DNA of 64,000 nucleotides from a virus: the IMG/VR virus record IMGVR_UViG_3300043823_000671, positions 1 through 64,000 of that record. One strand, given 5' to 3'. The notes below the pieces were generated by a model. The model searched no databases. It had not been told where the DNA came from and worked only from the letters and a program-made list of their open reading frames with translations. This document shows positions 50,018 through 57,755 of the stretch, piece by piece. Each line of letters opens with the position of its first letter. Positions within the stretch are counted from its first letter, which is position 1. The translations under genes were made by a program, and so were the position numbers.

Positions 50018-50652
50018 TTACAGTTCGTGCCGAGGATTTTCTTCGGGTTGTTGTTGGGGTTGACCCCGCCGTTACAGCAGGGGAAGACGCAGACGAAACG
50101 GGAATCGTTGTAGTCGCAAGCGGTCCGCATCAGCCAGACACCTGCGCCATTGAGCACTGCACAATGCACGCTTACGTTTTGGAAGACGCCACTTTGCCCC
50201 GTGGGACAAAAGCAAGCCCAGAGAAATGGGGAACAAGGGTCGTTGAGGCGTACGACGAATGGAATGCCGGAATCGTAGTTGTCGAAGGAAACCAGGGCAG
50301 GGAGTTGCTACGGAGCGTTCTGCATAACATCAGACCGACAATGCCGGTTGATATTCCAAATGCAAAATACAACAAGACAACTCGTGCAGAGCCAATCGTT
50401 TCACTTTATGAGCAAGGTCGAGTCCATCACCTTGGGGACCCCGCAAAGTTTGCGCTCTTGGAAGACCAAATGACAACATGGGTACCGACCGGGGTGCGAG
50501 GGCGTGGAGGCAAATCCCCTGACCGAATGGACGCACTCGTTTGGGCTATAAGTGAACTCGATATCAATACCGGAGTGCGACGCCGTCGCTGGGAAGTAGA
50601 AGAAGGCATTACGCCAATCGGTTTCAGCCAGTCAAATGGCTGGTCTTTCTAG
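50014..50652 (+). CDS. terL: terminase large subunit, nuclease half (split)
   Basis: 212 residues, start in an ATGA overlap with the ATPase half. VVVGVDPAV, a GIVVVEGNQG segment and DRMDALVWAISEL provide the RNase-H-fold metal-binding Asp/Glu residues of the terminase nuclease. No residue seems missing between the two halves. Either a genuine split gene, a programmed frameshift, or an assembly error. Confidence 0.9.
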   Translation: MITVRAEDFLRVVVGVDPAVTAGEDADETGIVVVASGPHQPDTCAIEHCTMHAYVLEDATLPRGTKASPEKWGTRVVEAYDEWNAGIVVVEGNQGRELLRSVLHNIRPTMPVDIPNAKYNKTTRAEPIVSLYEQGRVHHLGDPAKFALLEDQMTTWVPTGVRGRGGKSPDRMDALVWAISELDINTGVRRRRWEVEEGITPIGFSQSNGWSF

Positions 50653-50816
50653 AGACCGAACTCCGCAAGCCTAGATAAACGAAACTTTTCCAATTCAAGA
50701 TTGAAAATCTCGACGCTCAACGCATTTGTCTGGTTTTTAGAAAAAGCAATCCTTGCTTCGCTCAAACGCTGGTTGACAGTCTCCAAAAACGCTTCGGCGT
50801 ACGCCTGTACATCCAT
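50649..50816 (-). CDS. small helical protein, unknown
   Basis: 55 residues, minus strand, convergent with the terminase end (4-nt overlap). Long amphipathic helix. Start at 50816 touches the next gene's stop. Confidence 0.45.
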   Translation of the reverse strand: MDVQAYAEAFLETVNQRLSEARIAFSKNQTNALSVEIFNLELEKFRLSRLAEFGL

Positions 50817-51214
50817 TATTTACCCTCGCTTCGAATAGTTATCGCCCCAAGTTCTCCAACTGGGTCACCGAAGGCTACCCCCAATAACGGCTCATCAGTC
50901 CAGCCGTGAATAGCATCAAGTTCCTCGTCTGTAACAAAGGGGACCAAGTTTACGCAACCCTCTGAGTGAGCCCAGTCTTCAAACTTCCAATACTTCCGTT
51001 CGTCGTTGAAGAATTTGTATTCAGACTCATCGGCTACAGCATCGCAACACTTCTCGAAAGAGTCAAGAACCGACGCACGCACGACGGTCCCGTCTTCTCC
51101 CGATAAAAGCCGATTGAAGTTCCAGCGACTCGCCGGGGAAACGGAACGACCCAAAGCGGTCTGTGAGTCGTCATATTCAATTTCTAGGACTACAACTTCT
51201 TTACGCATTGCCAT
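50816..51214 (-). CDS. unknown alpha/beta protein
   Basis: 132 residues from ATG 51214, AGGAGAG upstream. Acidic, with VVLEIEYDD and GEDGTVV, a central Cys pair (KCCD) and a YWKFEDWAH segment. Not recognised. Confidence 0.55.
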   Translation of the reverse strand: MAMRKEVVVLEIEYDDSQTALGRSVSPASRWNFNRLLSGEDGTVVRASVLDSFEKCCDAVADESEYKFFNDERKYWKFEDWAHSEGCVNLVPFVTDEELDAIHGWTDEPLLGVAFGDPVGELGAITIRSEGK

Positions 51215-51248
51215 TTGGCTCTCCTTTGTATGTAATCAAAAGTAACGC

Positions 51249-51299
51249 AAGGGTGTGACACGACGAAGGGAGGCATCGCATCACACCCTTACGAGGGTG
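51249..51299 (-). promoter_or_regulatory. two mutually exclusive hairpins between minus genes
   Basis: AAGGGTGTGA (51249-51258) pairs with TCACACCCTT (51281-51290). Alternatively CACCCT (51284-51289) pairs with AGGGTG (51294-51299). The shared strand makes them alternatives, as in attenuators. They lie between the 325-residue gene and the 132-residue gene. Confidence 0.45.
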
Positions 51300-51304
51300 G
51301 GCAC

Positions 51305-52282
51305 TCAGGCGTCCTGTAACTGACGCTCGCTTGCCATTGAGTCGTTCGACTCATCGATTGAAGTGAATATGAAGTTGTTTACGTCGACGCCCGACTCTTC
51401 GTTTACAGCAAGGGCGCAGTTGCTAATTGCGTTACCGATGTAGACCAAGAGTTGCTTGTAGAGAGCAAGAAGAAAGTTTTCGGCTTCGCTCTTAGCGTCT
51501 TCAAAGTTCAGGAACCAGCAGTTCTCGTTGTAGAGGCGAAGCAAAAAGTTCTCGTCACCAGCACCAGCAAGGTGGTTGATAAGTCGGTTCAAGCGGTTTG
51601 CGCTGTTGTTCGAAGAATCGCCAAAGTAGTTTCTGGTGGAGTGGCGAACCGTGTACCGGGTCTGCACCGAGTCGCCACCCATAACAAATTCCTGCCCCAC
51701 GAAAGCGTAGGTATCGGATTCAGAGCCATTCTGGGGAACGTACTTGACGAACTTACCGGAGTTGGCAATGACGGGGACGAGGGCGCCACTAGCGACAATG
51801 TTGATGCGGTCAACCAGTTCATTCCAAAGTTCAATCAACGAATCAAGACCAAGACCGATAATCGATTCGTTGCTGTGGTCGAAAGATGTAAGACCATCAT
51901 CACCAAAGAACGAGCGGATGGAGCGTGTCTGCTCTGCGACGGCATTCGAAAGCGAATTTTCTTCGCTCTCTTTCATCTGATTCAAGAACGTGCTAATCGA
52001 GCGACGGATTTTCGTGTTGTCGATTGACGAGCGGTATGCGTTTGCACGCTGGCGGAAAGCGGATGGGTCCTGAACCCACATCCGAACCGTGGAGTCTCCT
52101 TCTCGCTGGCGAACGTCAATGTCGAAAATATCTCCGACCAAGTATCCGACAGAGACGGTGGATGCTACGTTCACCGGAACCGTACCGCTCTCGGCAGAGG
52201 CGATTGCTCTCTCGGCATTCTGGTTTACAAGGTTGAAAAACCCGACCTTGTCAAACTGGATTCTCTTCACATTCTCTGGCAT
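51305..52282 (-). CDS. unknown 325-residue protein beside amidoligase operon
   Basis: 325 residues. No known family. Asn/Ser/Glu-rich alpha/beta sequence with GYLVGDIFDIDV, a central FVGQEFVMGGDSVQTRYTV stretch and helical C-terminal part. Its own promoter has a perfect palindrome between -35 and -10. In this minus-strand set it is the largest unknown and might be the substrate or partner of the amidoligase pair. Confidence 0.6.
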   Translation of the reverse strand: MPENVKRIQFDKVGFFNLVNQNAERAIASAESGTVPVNVASTVSVGYLVGDIFDIDVRQREGDSTVRMWVQDPSAFRQRANAYRSSIDNTKIRRSISTFLNQMKESEENSLSNAVAEQTRSIRSFFGDDGLTSFDHSNESIIGLGLDSLIELWNELVDRINIVASGALVPVIANSGKFVKYVPQNGSESDTYAFVGQEFVMGGDSVQTRYTVRHSTRNYFGDSSNNSANRLNRLINHLAGAGDENFLLRLYNENCWFLNFEDAKSEAENFLLALYKQLLVYIGNAISNCALAVNEESGVDVNNFIFTSIDESNDSMASERQLQDA

Positions 52283-52311
52283 ATGAGCCCCCTTCTTTTT
52301 CCTACATATCC

Positions 52312-52340
52312 ATTGTATCTAAACCATGGTTTAGTTGCAA
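52312..52340 (-). promoter_or_regulatory. promoter with operator-like palindrome in spacer
   Basis: Minus strand: TTGCAA (52335-52340), 17-bp spacer, TACAAT (52312-52317). The spacer contains CTAAACCATGGTTTAG (52319-52334), a perfect 16-bp palindrome built of the CTAAACC box and its complement, the best operator candidate in the window. Confidence 0.75.
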
Positions 52341-52344
52341 GTAC

Positions 52345-52701
52345 CTACAGCCCTTTGTCTGCAAGGTATTTGTCGTCTCCGCCGTACCATGCTTTGGCAA
52401 AATCAACCGCTTCTTGAAAGGAGTCTGCTGGCGATGAACCGCTAACGGTCAACGTAATGACACCAAACTCGGCAAGACGGGCTAGGAAAAACTCATCCGG
52501 CAAGTTCTCGTCGATGACGATTCCATACTGGATGAATAGCCTGTACGAGATACCTACCTTGGGATGCTTGTGGTCATCGGGTAGATACGAGCGCTCTCCG
52601 ATGTTGTGGAGAATGTCGAAAGCGGATGGGGCAACGATTGTCTCATCGCCCCAAACGACTGTCCACTTTGCGTTGCTTGGGTATGCATTATTAGTACTCA
52701 T
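52345..52701 (-). CDS. small unknown protein
   Basis: 118 residues from ATG 52701, AAGGGA upstream. Contains WTVVWGDETIVAPSAFDILHNIG, then LPDDHKHPKVGISYRLF and a C-terminal helix. Not recognised. In the amidoligase region with its own promoter. Confidence 0.55.
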   Translation of the reverse strand: MSTNNAYPSNAKWTVVWGDETIVAPSAFDILHNIGERSYLPDDHKHPKVGISYRLFIQYGIVIDENLPDEFFLARLAEFGVITLTVSGSSPADSFQEAVDFAKAWYGGDDKYLADKGL

Positions 52702-52725
52702 GAGTCCCTTCAATCCTTTCCATCA

Positions 52726-52754
52726 AGTGTACATAAACCGGTGTATAGTCGCAA
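52726..52754 (-). promoter_or_regulatory. minus-strand promoter
   Basis: TTGCGA (52749-52754), 17-bp spacer, TACACT (52726-52731). Spacer holds the diverged palindrome CTATACACCGGTTTATG, related to the box of its neighbours. Confidence 0.6.
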
Positions 52755-52758
52755 ACGA

Positions 52759-53493
52759 CTAGGCGATATTTTTGACGCTGTCTTTGATAACCGATAGGTC
52801 GACAATCTCGCCGTTACGGATTCGCATATACGTGTAAGGCATAACTTCCTCCGACCAAGCCAACTCAACGCCAGCGCTCTTGCAGGCATTGAGCAACAAC
52901 TGCTCGGTAGAAGCAAAGAACAACGACCCACGCTCGGTACGACCGATAGCGAGCGGAGACCCATCGAGTCGGGCAAGGTGCAAGTCACGCTTGTCACGTG
53001 CGTTGAACCAAGCGAGAGAAGCACGACCTTCGATAGAGCGCAAGACACGAATGGGCTCGTGCTTGGTCGCATCAAGAAGGGCGAAAGCGGATTCGCTGTC
53101 AACTTGGGCGATGCGACGGCTACCAATGTGCTTGAAGATTTTGTCATCATTGGTAATGACGCCATTGTGAACACCGACGATTCGACCCGAAACGATTGGG
53201 TGGTTATTCAGATTGTTTTCAGGCGAACCCTTTGTAGCCCAGCGTGTGTGCAAAATCGCACGCTTTGCGCTTGCTGGCATTTTTGTGATGTAGTGCTCGA
53301 ACTGGTCTGCGGGGACCGGAGCCTTGCTCACCGCAATTGTCGGGCGGTCGCCCGAGCCCTTCGACGGGACAACCCACGATGCGCCGGTTGCGTCTTCGCC
53401 ACGAACGACAATCTGGTCAAGCAAGCACTTAGACAACTTGCGTGCATTGAACTTCTCATTTGGACTTAGGCAGAATCCTGCGATACCACACAT
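52759..53493 (-). CDS. class II glutamine amidotransferase
   Basis: 244 residues, TAGGAGGT upstream. MCGIAGF puts the nucleophile Cys at position 2; HTRWATKG, VGVHNGVITN and SESAFAL complete the class II (GlmS/PurF-type) glutaminase site. There is no synthetase domain, so ammonia is probably passed to a partner; the amidoligase next door is the obvious one. Eleven nt separate the genes. Confidence 0.9.
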   Translation of the reverse strand: MCGIAGFCLSPNEKFNARKLSKCLLDQIVVRGEDATGASWVVPSKGSGDRPTIAVSKAPVPADQFEHYITKMPASAKRAILHTRWATKGSPENNLNNHPIVSGRIVGVHNGVITNDDKIFKHIGSRRIAQVDSESAFALLDATKHEPIRVLRSIEGRASLAWFNARDKRDLHLARLDGSPLAIGRTERGSLFFASTEQLLLNACKSAGVELAWSEEVMPYTYMRIRNGEIVDLSVIKDSVKNIA

Positions 53494-53504
53494 ATTTTTA
53501 CCTC

Positions 53505-54605
53505 CTATGAACGTGTGCTGGCAAGGTTGACAGCACGGGTCTTGAGAAACTGACCAACATTGTTGGGAAGATTGATTTCATCAACCATCGCTTCGAGCGA
53601 ACCGAAGTTCGTCTTTGCGTCTTCGATTGCTACCGCCTTCTCGATGAGGGCGAGCACAAACTGAATCCAGGAAGTCAACTTCTCGCCGTTGAGTGTTCCC
53701 TGGTGCTGGCGGAACTCGATTGTTCCGTACTTCGAGTAGGCGTGAGCGTTGATAGCACGGTAGCGGTTGATGTTGCGTAGCGCAATCCTTGAACTGTTGA
53801 GGTCCGCTTCCGACACCGCACCATTGAAGGCATTGGCGATTGCGTTGTACTCGGCAATGACGCCAGAACCGTAGCGACTGTTGATTCGGTCGTTGGGGTC
53901 GAACGATGGGCAGAAGCGGTTCTCGTGACGGCTATTCGCAAGAATCTGGTTGATGTTCTTCTGGTTAGCGATGTAGAGGTCGATGACCTTCATAATCTCA
54001 GCACCAACCAAGTTGTCCATGCCGACGTGCAAGTGGAGCCCGCACGTGCGGTCTACACGAGCACCAGCATTGAGCAGTGCGCCAACGGACTTGGAAGCCA
54101 TTTCCAATCCTTCGATACCACGAAGAATCGGGGAGACCAACTCAAGACCGTGACCGAGACCGGTGCCACGACTCGTAACCGAAGCGTCGGTAACAATCTT
54201 CCAGGAAGCGGTTACGTTGTGGTTGTAGCGCTCGTAGTTGACATCAATGCCAACAGCACGAAGGGCTTCGACGGCGACCTCGGGACGGATGTTGAAGAAC
54301 TCCGCTTCGAAACCGAAAGTGCGATTCGAGGGAATCTGAATATCCGGCGAGTTCTGCTCGGACACGATTGCAACTGCACGCTCAGCGTTACGGGAAGCCT
54401 GGCGACGCTGAGCCGTACGGACCGCTTCGTAAGCGCTCTGGGCACGGGGCACTCCATTTGGCGTGAACCCTAGAGCCCGAGCGATGTCGATGTACGACTC
54501 GCCAGCCAGACGGAGGCGCAAAGCCTCGTCCTGCCGAGCGTGAGTAGCCTCACGGCTCCGGTTGATACTTGAGCGATTGTAACGCTCTGGTCGGTTTGCA
54601 GGCAC
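53505..54605 (-). CDS. HTH domain fused to amidoligase (COOH-NH2 ligase)
   Basis: 366 residues from GTG 54605, AAGGGAG upstream. An N-terminal helix-turn-helix-like segment (LRLAGESYIDIARALGF, about 28-55) precedes an amidoligase domain (about 105-345): FGFEAEF, HGLELVSP, CGLHLHVGM and TIEFRQHQGT are the glutamine-synthetase-like active-site strips. Amidoligases of this type make gamma-glutamyl or related amide bonds and are often found with class II amidotransferases and AIG2-type cyclotransferases. The HTH fusion is unusual. Substrate unknown. Confidence 0.85.
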   Translation of the reverse strand: MPANRPERYNRSSINRSREATHARQDEALRLRLAGESYIDIARALGFTPNGVPRAQSAYEAVRTAQRRQASRNAERAVAIVSEQNSPDIQIPSNRTFGFEAEFFNIRPEVAVEALRAVGIDVNYERYNHNVTASWKIVTDASVTSRGTGLGHGLELVSPILRGIEGLEMASKSVGALLNAGARVDRTCGLHLHVGMDNLVGAEIMKVIDLYIANQKNINQILANSRHENRFCPSFDPNDRINSRYGSGVIAEYNAIANAFNGAVSEADLNSSRIALRNINRYRAINAHAYSKYGTIEFRQHQGTLNGEKLTSWIQFVLALIEKAVAIEDAKTNFGSLEAMVDEINLPNNVGQFLKTRAVNLASTRS

Positions 54606-54639
54606 CTGAACTCCCTTCGTTGGTTTTTCCTACATAAAC

Positions 54640-54668
54640 AGTGTAGCGGGGTTTAGCGCCCGGCGCAA
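54640..54668 (-). promoter_or_regulatory. minus-strand promoter with CTAAACCC box
   Basis: TTGCGC (54663-54668), 17-bp spacer, TACACT (54640-54645); spacer ends CTAAACCC-CGC. Drives the amidoligase operon. Confidence 0.7.
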
Positions 54669-54709
54669 GTACTCTACAGCCCTTGGGAAATAAGGGGTTT
54701 CAGAAAACC

Positions 54710-54739
54710 TTGACACGACATCCAAAAAGGATGTACTGT
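54710..54739 (+). promoter_or_regulatory. sigma70-type promoter
   Basis: TTGACA (54710-54715), 18-bp spacer, TACTGT (54734-54739), with GGTTTAG right after the -10 and AAAGGGAG before ATG 54766. Divergent from the amidoligase promoter. Confidence 0.65.
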
Positions 54740-54765
54740 GGTTTAGTCAAAAAAAGGGAGTTCAA

Positions 54766-55035
54766 ATGACACAACTTAGATACAAGCCAAAGCGCCGTCG
54801 TTCGGTTCGCCGGGGAAGACCGGAAACGGAAGACATTTACAGCATCGGATTCATCCTCGGGTTTGCGACATGGTTTTTTGCGCCGGTCTACTCGAAGGCT
54901 CTGGGCGATGCTCAGGCGAGCGGAAATGACCACACGAGGTTGCTCTCTCTGCTTTGGATTTTTGTGTTTGCTGGCGGGTGGTCAGTAATCGTTGCTATCG
55001 CCTACACGATAAGAGAGGGTCGCAGGGGTCGCTAA
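54766..55035 (+). CDS. two-helix membrane protein
   Basis: 89 residues. Basic N-terminus (KPKRRRSVRRGR), helices at about 25-45 and 62-80, basic tail. Unknown. Confidence 0.6.
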   Translation: MTQLRYKPKRRRSVRRGRPETEDIYSIGFILGFATWFFAPVYSKALGDAQASGNDHTRLLSLLWIFVFAGGWSVIVAIAYTIREGRRGR

Positions 55036-55074
55036 ACACGGCATCAGCAATCCCAGTTTGGTAGTCTCTCTACC

Positions 55075-55515
55075 ATGACTCACATCGAAATCAAGAAGTC
55101 AACTGGCGCAATCAATGTGTGCAAGAGGAATGCCGTAAACGGCATCGTGACACGCTCTGTATGTATTGGATATGTCGAAACTTCAACCCCCGAAGACGAG
55201 ATTCACGCTTCCGCAGAAGAAGTCGCAGGGGATTTTGGATGGGTTATTGACGACCAATATGGATGGTCAAAAAGCGAAGACTACGAGTGGGTTGACTGCT
55301 TCGCAAAGCCTGTATCTGTGTCTTTTGTTGGGAACTCCGTACCGGCGGACGCCGTATTTTTAGCACGTAGCGCCGGAGTCGAGACAGACGAAATCTTTTA
55401 CGCCGACTCCTACGATGAGGAATCTGGGAAGACTCGGGTTTGGTTCTCTGTCGGGGAGCCGAAGGGGTGGGTCTGGGAAACCAATCTTCCTTGGGGAGAC
55501 TGGTTTGACGAATGA
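55075..55515 (+). CDS. unknown protein, probably leaderless
   Basis: 146 residues. TAGTCT 7 nt before ATG, no Shine-Dalgarno. Beta-rich with many acidic and Trp residues. Not recognised. Confidence 0.55.
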   Translation: MTHIEIKKSTGAINVCKRNAVNGIVTRSVCIGYVETSTPEDEIHASAEEVAGDFGWVIDDQYGWSKSEDYEWVDCFAKPVSVSFVGNSVPADAVFLARSAGVETDEIFYADSYDEESGKTRVWFSVGEPKGWVWETNLPWGDWFDE

Positions 55516-55862
55516 GAAAACTACCTTTCCATAGGCGCATCGTCATAATGGCGACTGGCTACGTAGAGCCGAGAGATTTGGAAAACTACGGTCGTATTGA
55601 AGGTCATGCGTTTGAAGACGATGACCTAGTTAGGGTCGCAACGCAAGAGGCTCTAGGCGCTTCTTTAGAGATTATCGGTCTCCACGGCGCTATATGGGAT
55701 GACCTTATTTCCCACCTATCTACGATGGGGCTCTTTGTTGAGGTCGAATTCGAAACCGCACGAAGAATGGAAGATGCAACAAAACGCCTAGAGGCATCAC
55801 TTATTATTGCAAAGGACGCAATCAACCTAGAGGTCGATTGGGAAAGCAACGAACATGAGTAA
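55512..55862 (+). CDS. helical protein, unknown
   Basis: 116 residues in an ATGA overlap; ATG 55548 is an alternative. Helical with acidic faces. Not recognised. Confidence 0.5.
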   Translation: MRKLPFHRRIVIMATGYVEPRDLENYGRIEGHAFEDDDLVRVATQEALGASLEIIGLHGAIWDDLISHLSTMGLFVEVEFETARRMEDATKRLEASLIIAKDAINLEVDWESNEHE

Positions 55863-56106
55863 TGAAAAAGAAAAAGAAGAACTGTCTCTACAGGAGCAGT
55901 TTGACAGTCTTACAAAACTTAGCGAGATTGAGCGACGTATGCTCAGCCGGGCTATTTATGTTCTTTGCGAGTTGACCGGTAAGCGTCCGCCGGAAGTTGT
56001 CCAACTTCTTTCACTCGACTTAGACGATGAGTATTCAAAGGCTGTAGACACGGCGACCGAAGATAAGAAGCCCAAACTCTACGTTCCGAGTAGAAAATTA
56101 ATCTAA
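55855..56106 (+). CDS. small helical protein, unknown
   Basis: 83 residues; long helices with Glu/Lys, then a Lys-rich tail. Converges on the minus-strand gene at 56103 (4-nt overlap). Confidence 0.5.
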   Translation: MSNEKEKEELSLQEQFDSLTKLSEIERRMLSRAIYVLCELTGKRPPEVVQLLSLDLDDEYSKAVDTATEDKKPKLYVPSRKLI

Positions 56107-56534
56107 CGAATTATTTGAAAATGATGGGTGACCTTTTTGGGGTCGACCAAACGCCTCTTTGATTTCTTCGCCATTGGTGACGGCTTGGAGTAGTGGGAGT
56201 TTTCAAACAATGAACTCTGCACCGGCTTTTTCTTTTTTGAACTGCCAATAGGGATTATGTCAGCAGGTTCCGAGTTACGTGCTCTCAACTTTGGCGATAT
56301 GAAGATGTCATCGTCAGCGTACTCATCGAGAATCAAATCGTCGCACTCTTCGAAAAAGTAAAAGGGAAGGTCTTCCCTTTGGCAACCAAGGAACGTCATC
56401 CACTCCTTGTCGTTCATTCCTAGTACAAAATTGCGTTCAAGACCCCAGCGCTTGCTCAAGTAATCTATGTCGTGCGAGTCAAGAAGACTAGAAAAAGTTC
56501 TCACCACCACACCGCCCTTTCTGCGGAAAGCCAA
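56103..56534 (-). CDS. unknown protein with basic C-terminus
   Basis: 143 residues. An acidic middle (FFEECDDLILDEYADDD) is followed by a strongly basic C-terminal half (KKKKPVQ, AKKSKRRLVDPKK). Overlaps the cyclotransferase gene by 34 nt. Not recognised. Confidence 0.5.
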   Translation of the reverse strand: MAFRRKGGVVVRTFSSLLDSHDIDYLSKRWGLERNFVLGMNDKEWMTFLGCQREDLPFYFFEECDDLILDEYADDDIFISPKLRARNSEPADIIPIGSSKKKKPVQSSLFENSHYSKPSPMAKKSKRRLVDPKKVTHHFQIIR

Positions 56535-56923
56535 TCGTTATCGGGAACTGCCTGCCCGTGGGTTTTGTCCCAAGTGCAAATCAAAGCCATTTTCTGAGTC
56601 CCATCAGCCAAGGTCACCTCACCCTCGCTAAGACGGTAGCCAGCACTAACCTCCATAGAGAGCATTTGAGCCAAGTCGGAATTGACAACTACTTCAAAAA
56701 CCTCACCGACCGCCTCATCGTCAAACTTCCCCGTCCATACGCAGTATGGGTAGCGCTTGTGGTCGGTTGGGTAGAAAAGGCGGGCAAATCGCAAAGAAGC
56801 CTTCCCCAAGTCATCTACGACGAGGTCTTTGAGCCAATGCTCGTAAAGAGCCCCATCTTTCCTCAGGGTCCCGTAAGCGAAAAACAAAAGGGTGTCGCTT
56901 GGTGCGGTAACGTCGTTATTCAT
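56501..56923 (-). CDS. gamma-glutamyl cyclotransferase-like (AIG2) protein
   Basis: 140 residues from ATG 56923; in-frame upstream codons are not needed. FFAYGTLRKDG at about residue 13 is the YGS/TLR loop, and VGEVFEVV carries the usual catalytic Glu position of the GGCT/AIG2 family. It releases 5-oxoproline from gamma-glutamyl amines. It lies 2 kb from the amidoligase/amidotransferase pair; all three families co-occur in predicted amide-modification systems. Confidence 0.75.
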   Translation of the reverse strand: MNNDVTAPSDTLLFFAYGTLRKDGALYEHWLKDLVVDDLGKASLRFARLFYPTDHKRYPYCVWTGKFDDEAVGEVFEVVVNSDLAQMLSMEVSAGYRLSEGEVTLADGTQKMALICTWDKTHGQAVPDNDWLSAERAVWW

Positions 56924-57005
56924 ATAGTCCACTATAGCGTTTTTAGCAACTGGATGCAAGCACCCATAGAACAAAAGCATTGACAGATGAAGTATGGTCT
57001 TTGCA

Positions 57006-57293
57006 ATGAGTGCCGAGCCCGCAAAGAAAACTTTCCAATTCTTTGTGTCTCAGGCTGAATCGGCTAAGCATCCTGGGAAAGTAAGCGTGGGGATGATTGA
57101 GCGACACGACGATTCCAATATTCTCGCAACAATGATGCCGGTTGGTCTTTGCAAGAAAGAGCAAGCGGTTCAGCAGGCGGAGTTGTTTGCAATCAAGAAC
57201 GGATTGCAGATTGTAAGTAAGTGGAGTACAAGCGGAAGCGGGCGCCACCTTACCGCTATCGCCCAAGAGCACCCGGGGTACAAGCATGAATAG
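57006..57293 (+). CDS. unknown small protein, probably leaderless
   Basis: 95 residues from ATG 57006; TATGGT 7 nt upstream, no Shine-Dalgarno. Alpha/beta, with FQFFVSQAESAKHPGKVSVGM. Not recognised. Overlaps WhiB copy 2. Confidence 0.55.
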   Translation: MSAEPAKKTFQFFVSQAESAKHPGKVSVGMIERHDDSNILATMMPVGLCKKEQAVQQAELFAIKNGLQIVSKWSTSGSGRHLTAIAQEHPGYKHE

Positions 57294-57729
57294 TTATTGG
57301 CGTGATGAGGCTAACTGCAAGTCTCTCAACAAGGATTTGTTTTTCCCGCAAAAGAAAATGCGTGTCACCAGCCAAGCGGTTGAGGCGTGCAAGGCTTGCC
57401 CAGTAGTCAAAGAATGCGCCGAGTGGTCAATAAAGCACGAAATACATGGATACTGGGGTGGCATGACTGCCCACGAGCGTGCACAGATTAGGGCACGCAA
57501 TAACATCTTCCCCGACATCCCCGAGTCACGCATTTTCGGCGCCGGACTAAAAGTGCGTCGTCAGCGTCGACCGCTCTGTGGCACCCCGGGTGGATACAAG
57601 AGCCATCGTCTTTATGGCGAGCCCATGTACACCATAGAAAATGGCGGATGCGGGTGCATCGAGGCACACTCAGAGCGAATGCGCCAGTACCAGAAGACCT
57701 ACCAGGACCGCAGGGCGCAAAGCAAATAA
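57286..57729 (+). CDS. whiB: WhiB-family regulator with C-terminal extension (copy 2)
   Basis: 147 residues. Cys11, Cys35, Cys38, Cys44 with DLFFPQKK and GYWGGMTAHER: canonical WhiB. A 75-residue basic extension ends in a GEPMYTIENGGCGC...SERMRQYQKTYQ segment resembling the HGT-x-Y-x-CRC unit of the protein at 29933. Longer than usual; possibly DNA binding. Confidence 0.9.
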   Translation: MNSYWRDEANCKSLNKDLFFPQKKMRVTSQAVEACKACPVVKECAEWSIKHEIHGYWGGMTAHERAQIRARNNIFPDIPESRIFGAGLKVRRQRRPLCGTPGGYKSHRLYGEPMYTIENGGCGCIEAHSERMRQYQKTYQDRRAQSK

Positions 57730-57755
57730 TTGAAAACGCAATGTACCCTTGATGC

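Noticed and set aside
51452-52027. 191-codon plus-strand frame opposite the 325-residue gene
   Set aside because: The minus-strand gene has a promoter and ribosome site; the plus frame has neither.
52978-53469. 163-codon plus-strand frame opposite the amidotransferase
   Set aside because: Full class II motifs lie on the minus strand.
53925-54473. 182-codon plus-strand frame opposite the amidoligase
   Set aside because: The minus strand codes for a clear amidoligase; the plus frame has no start signal.
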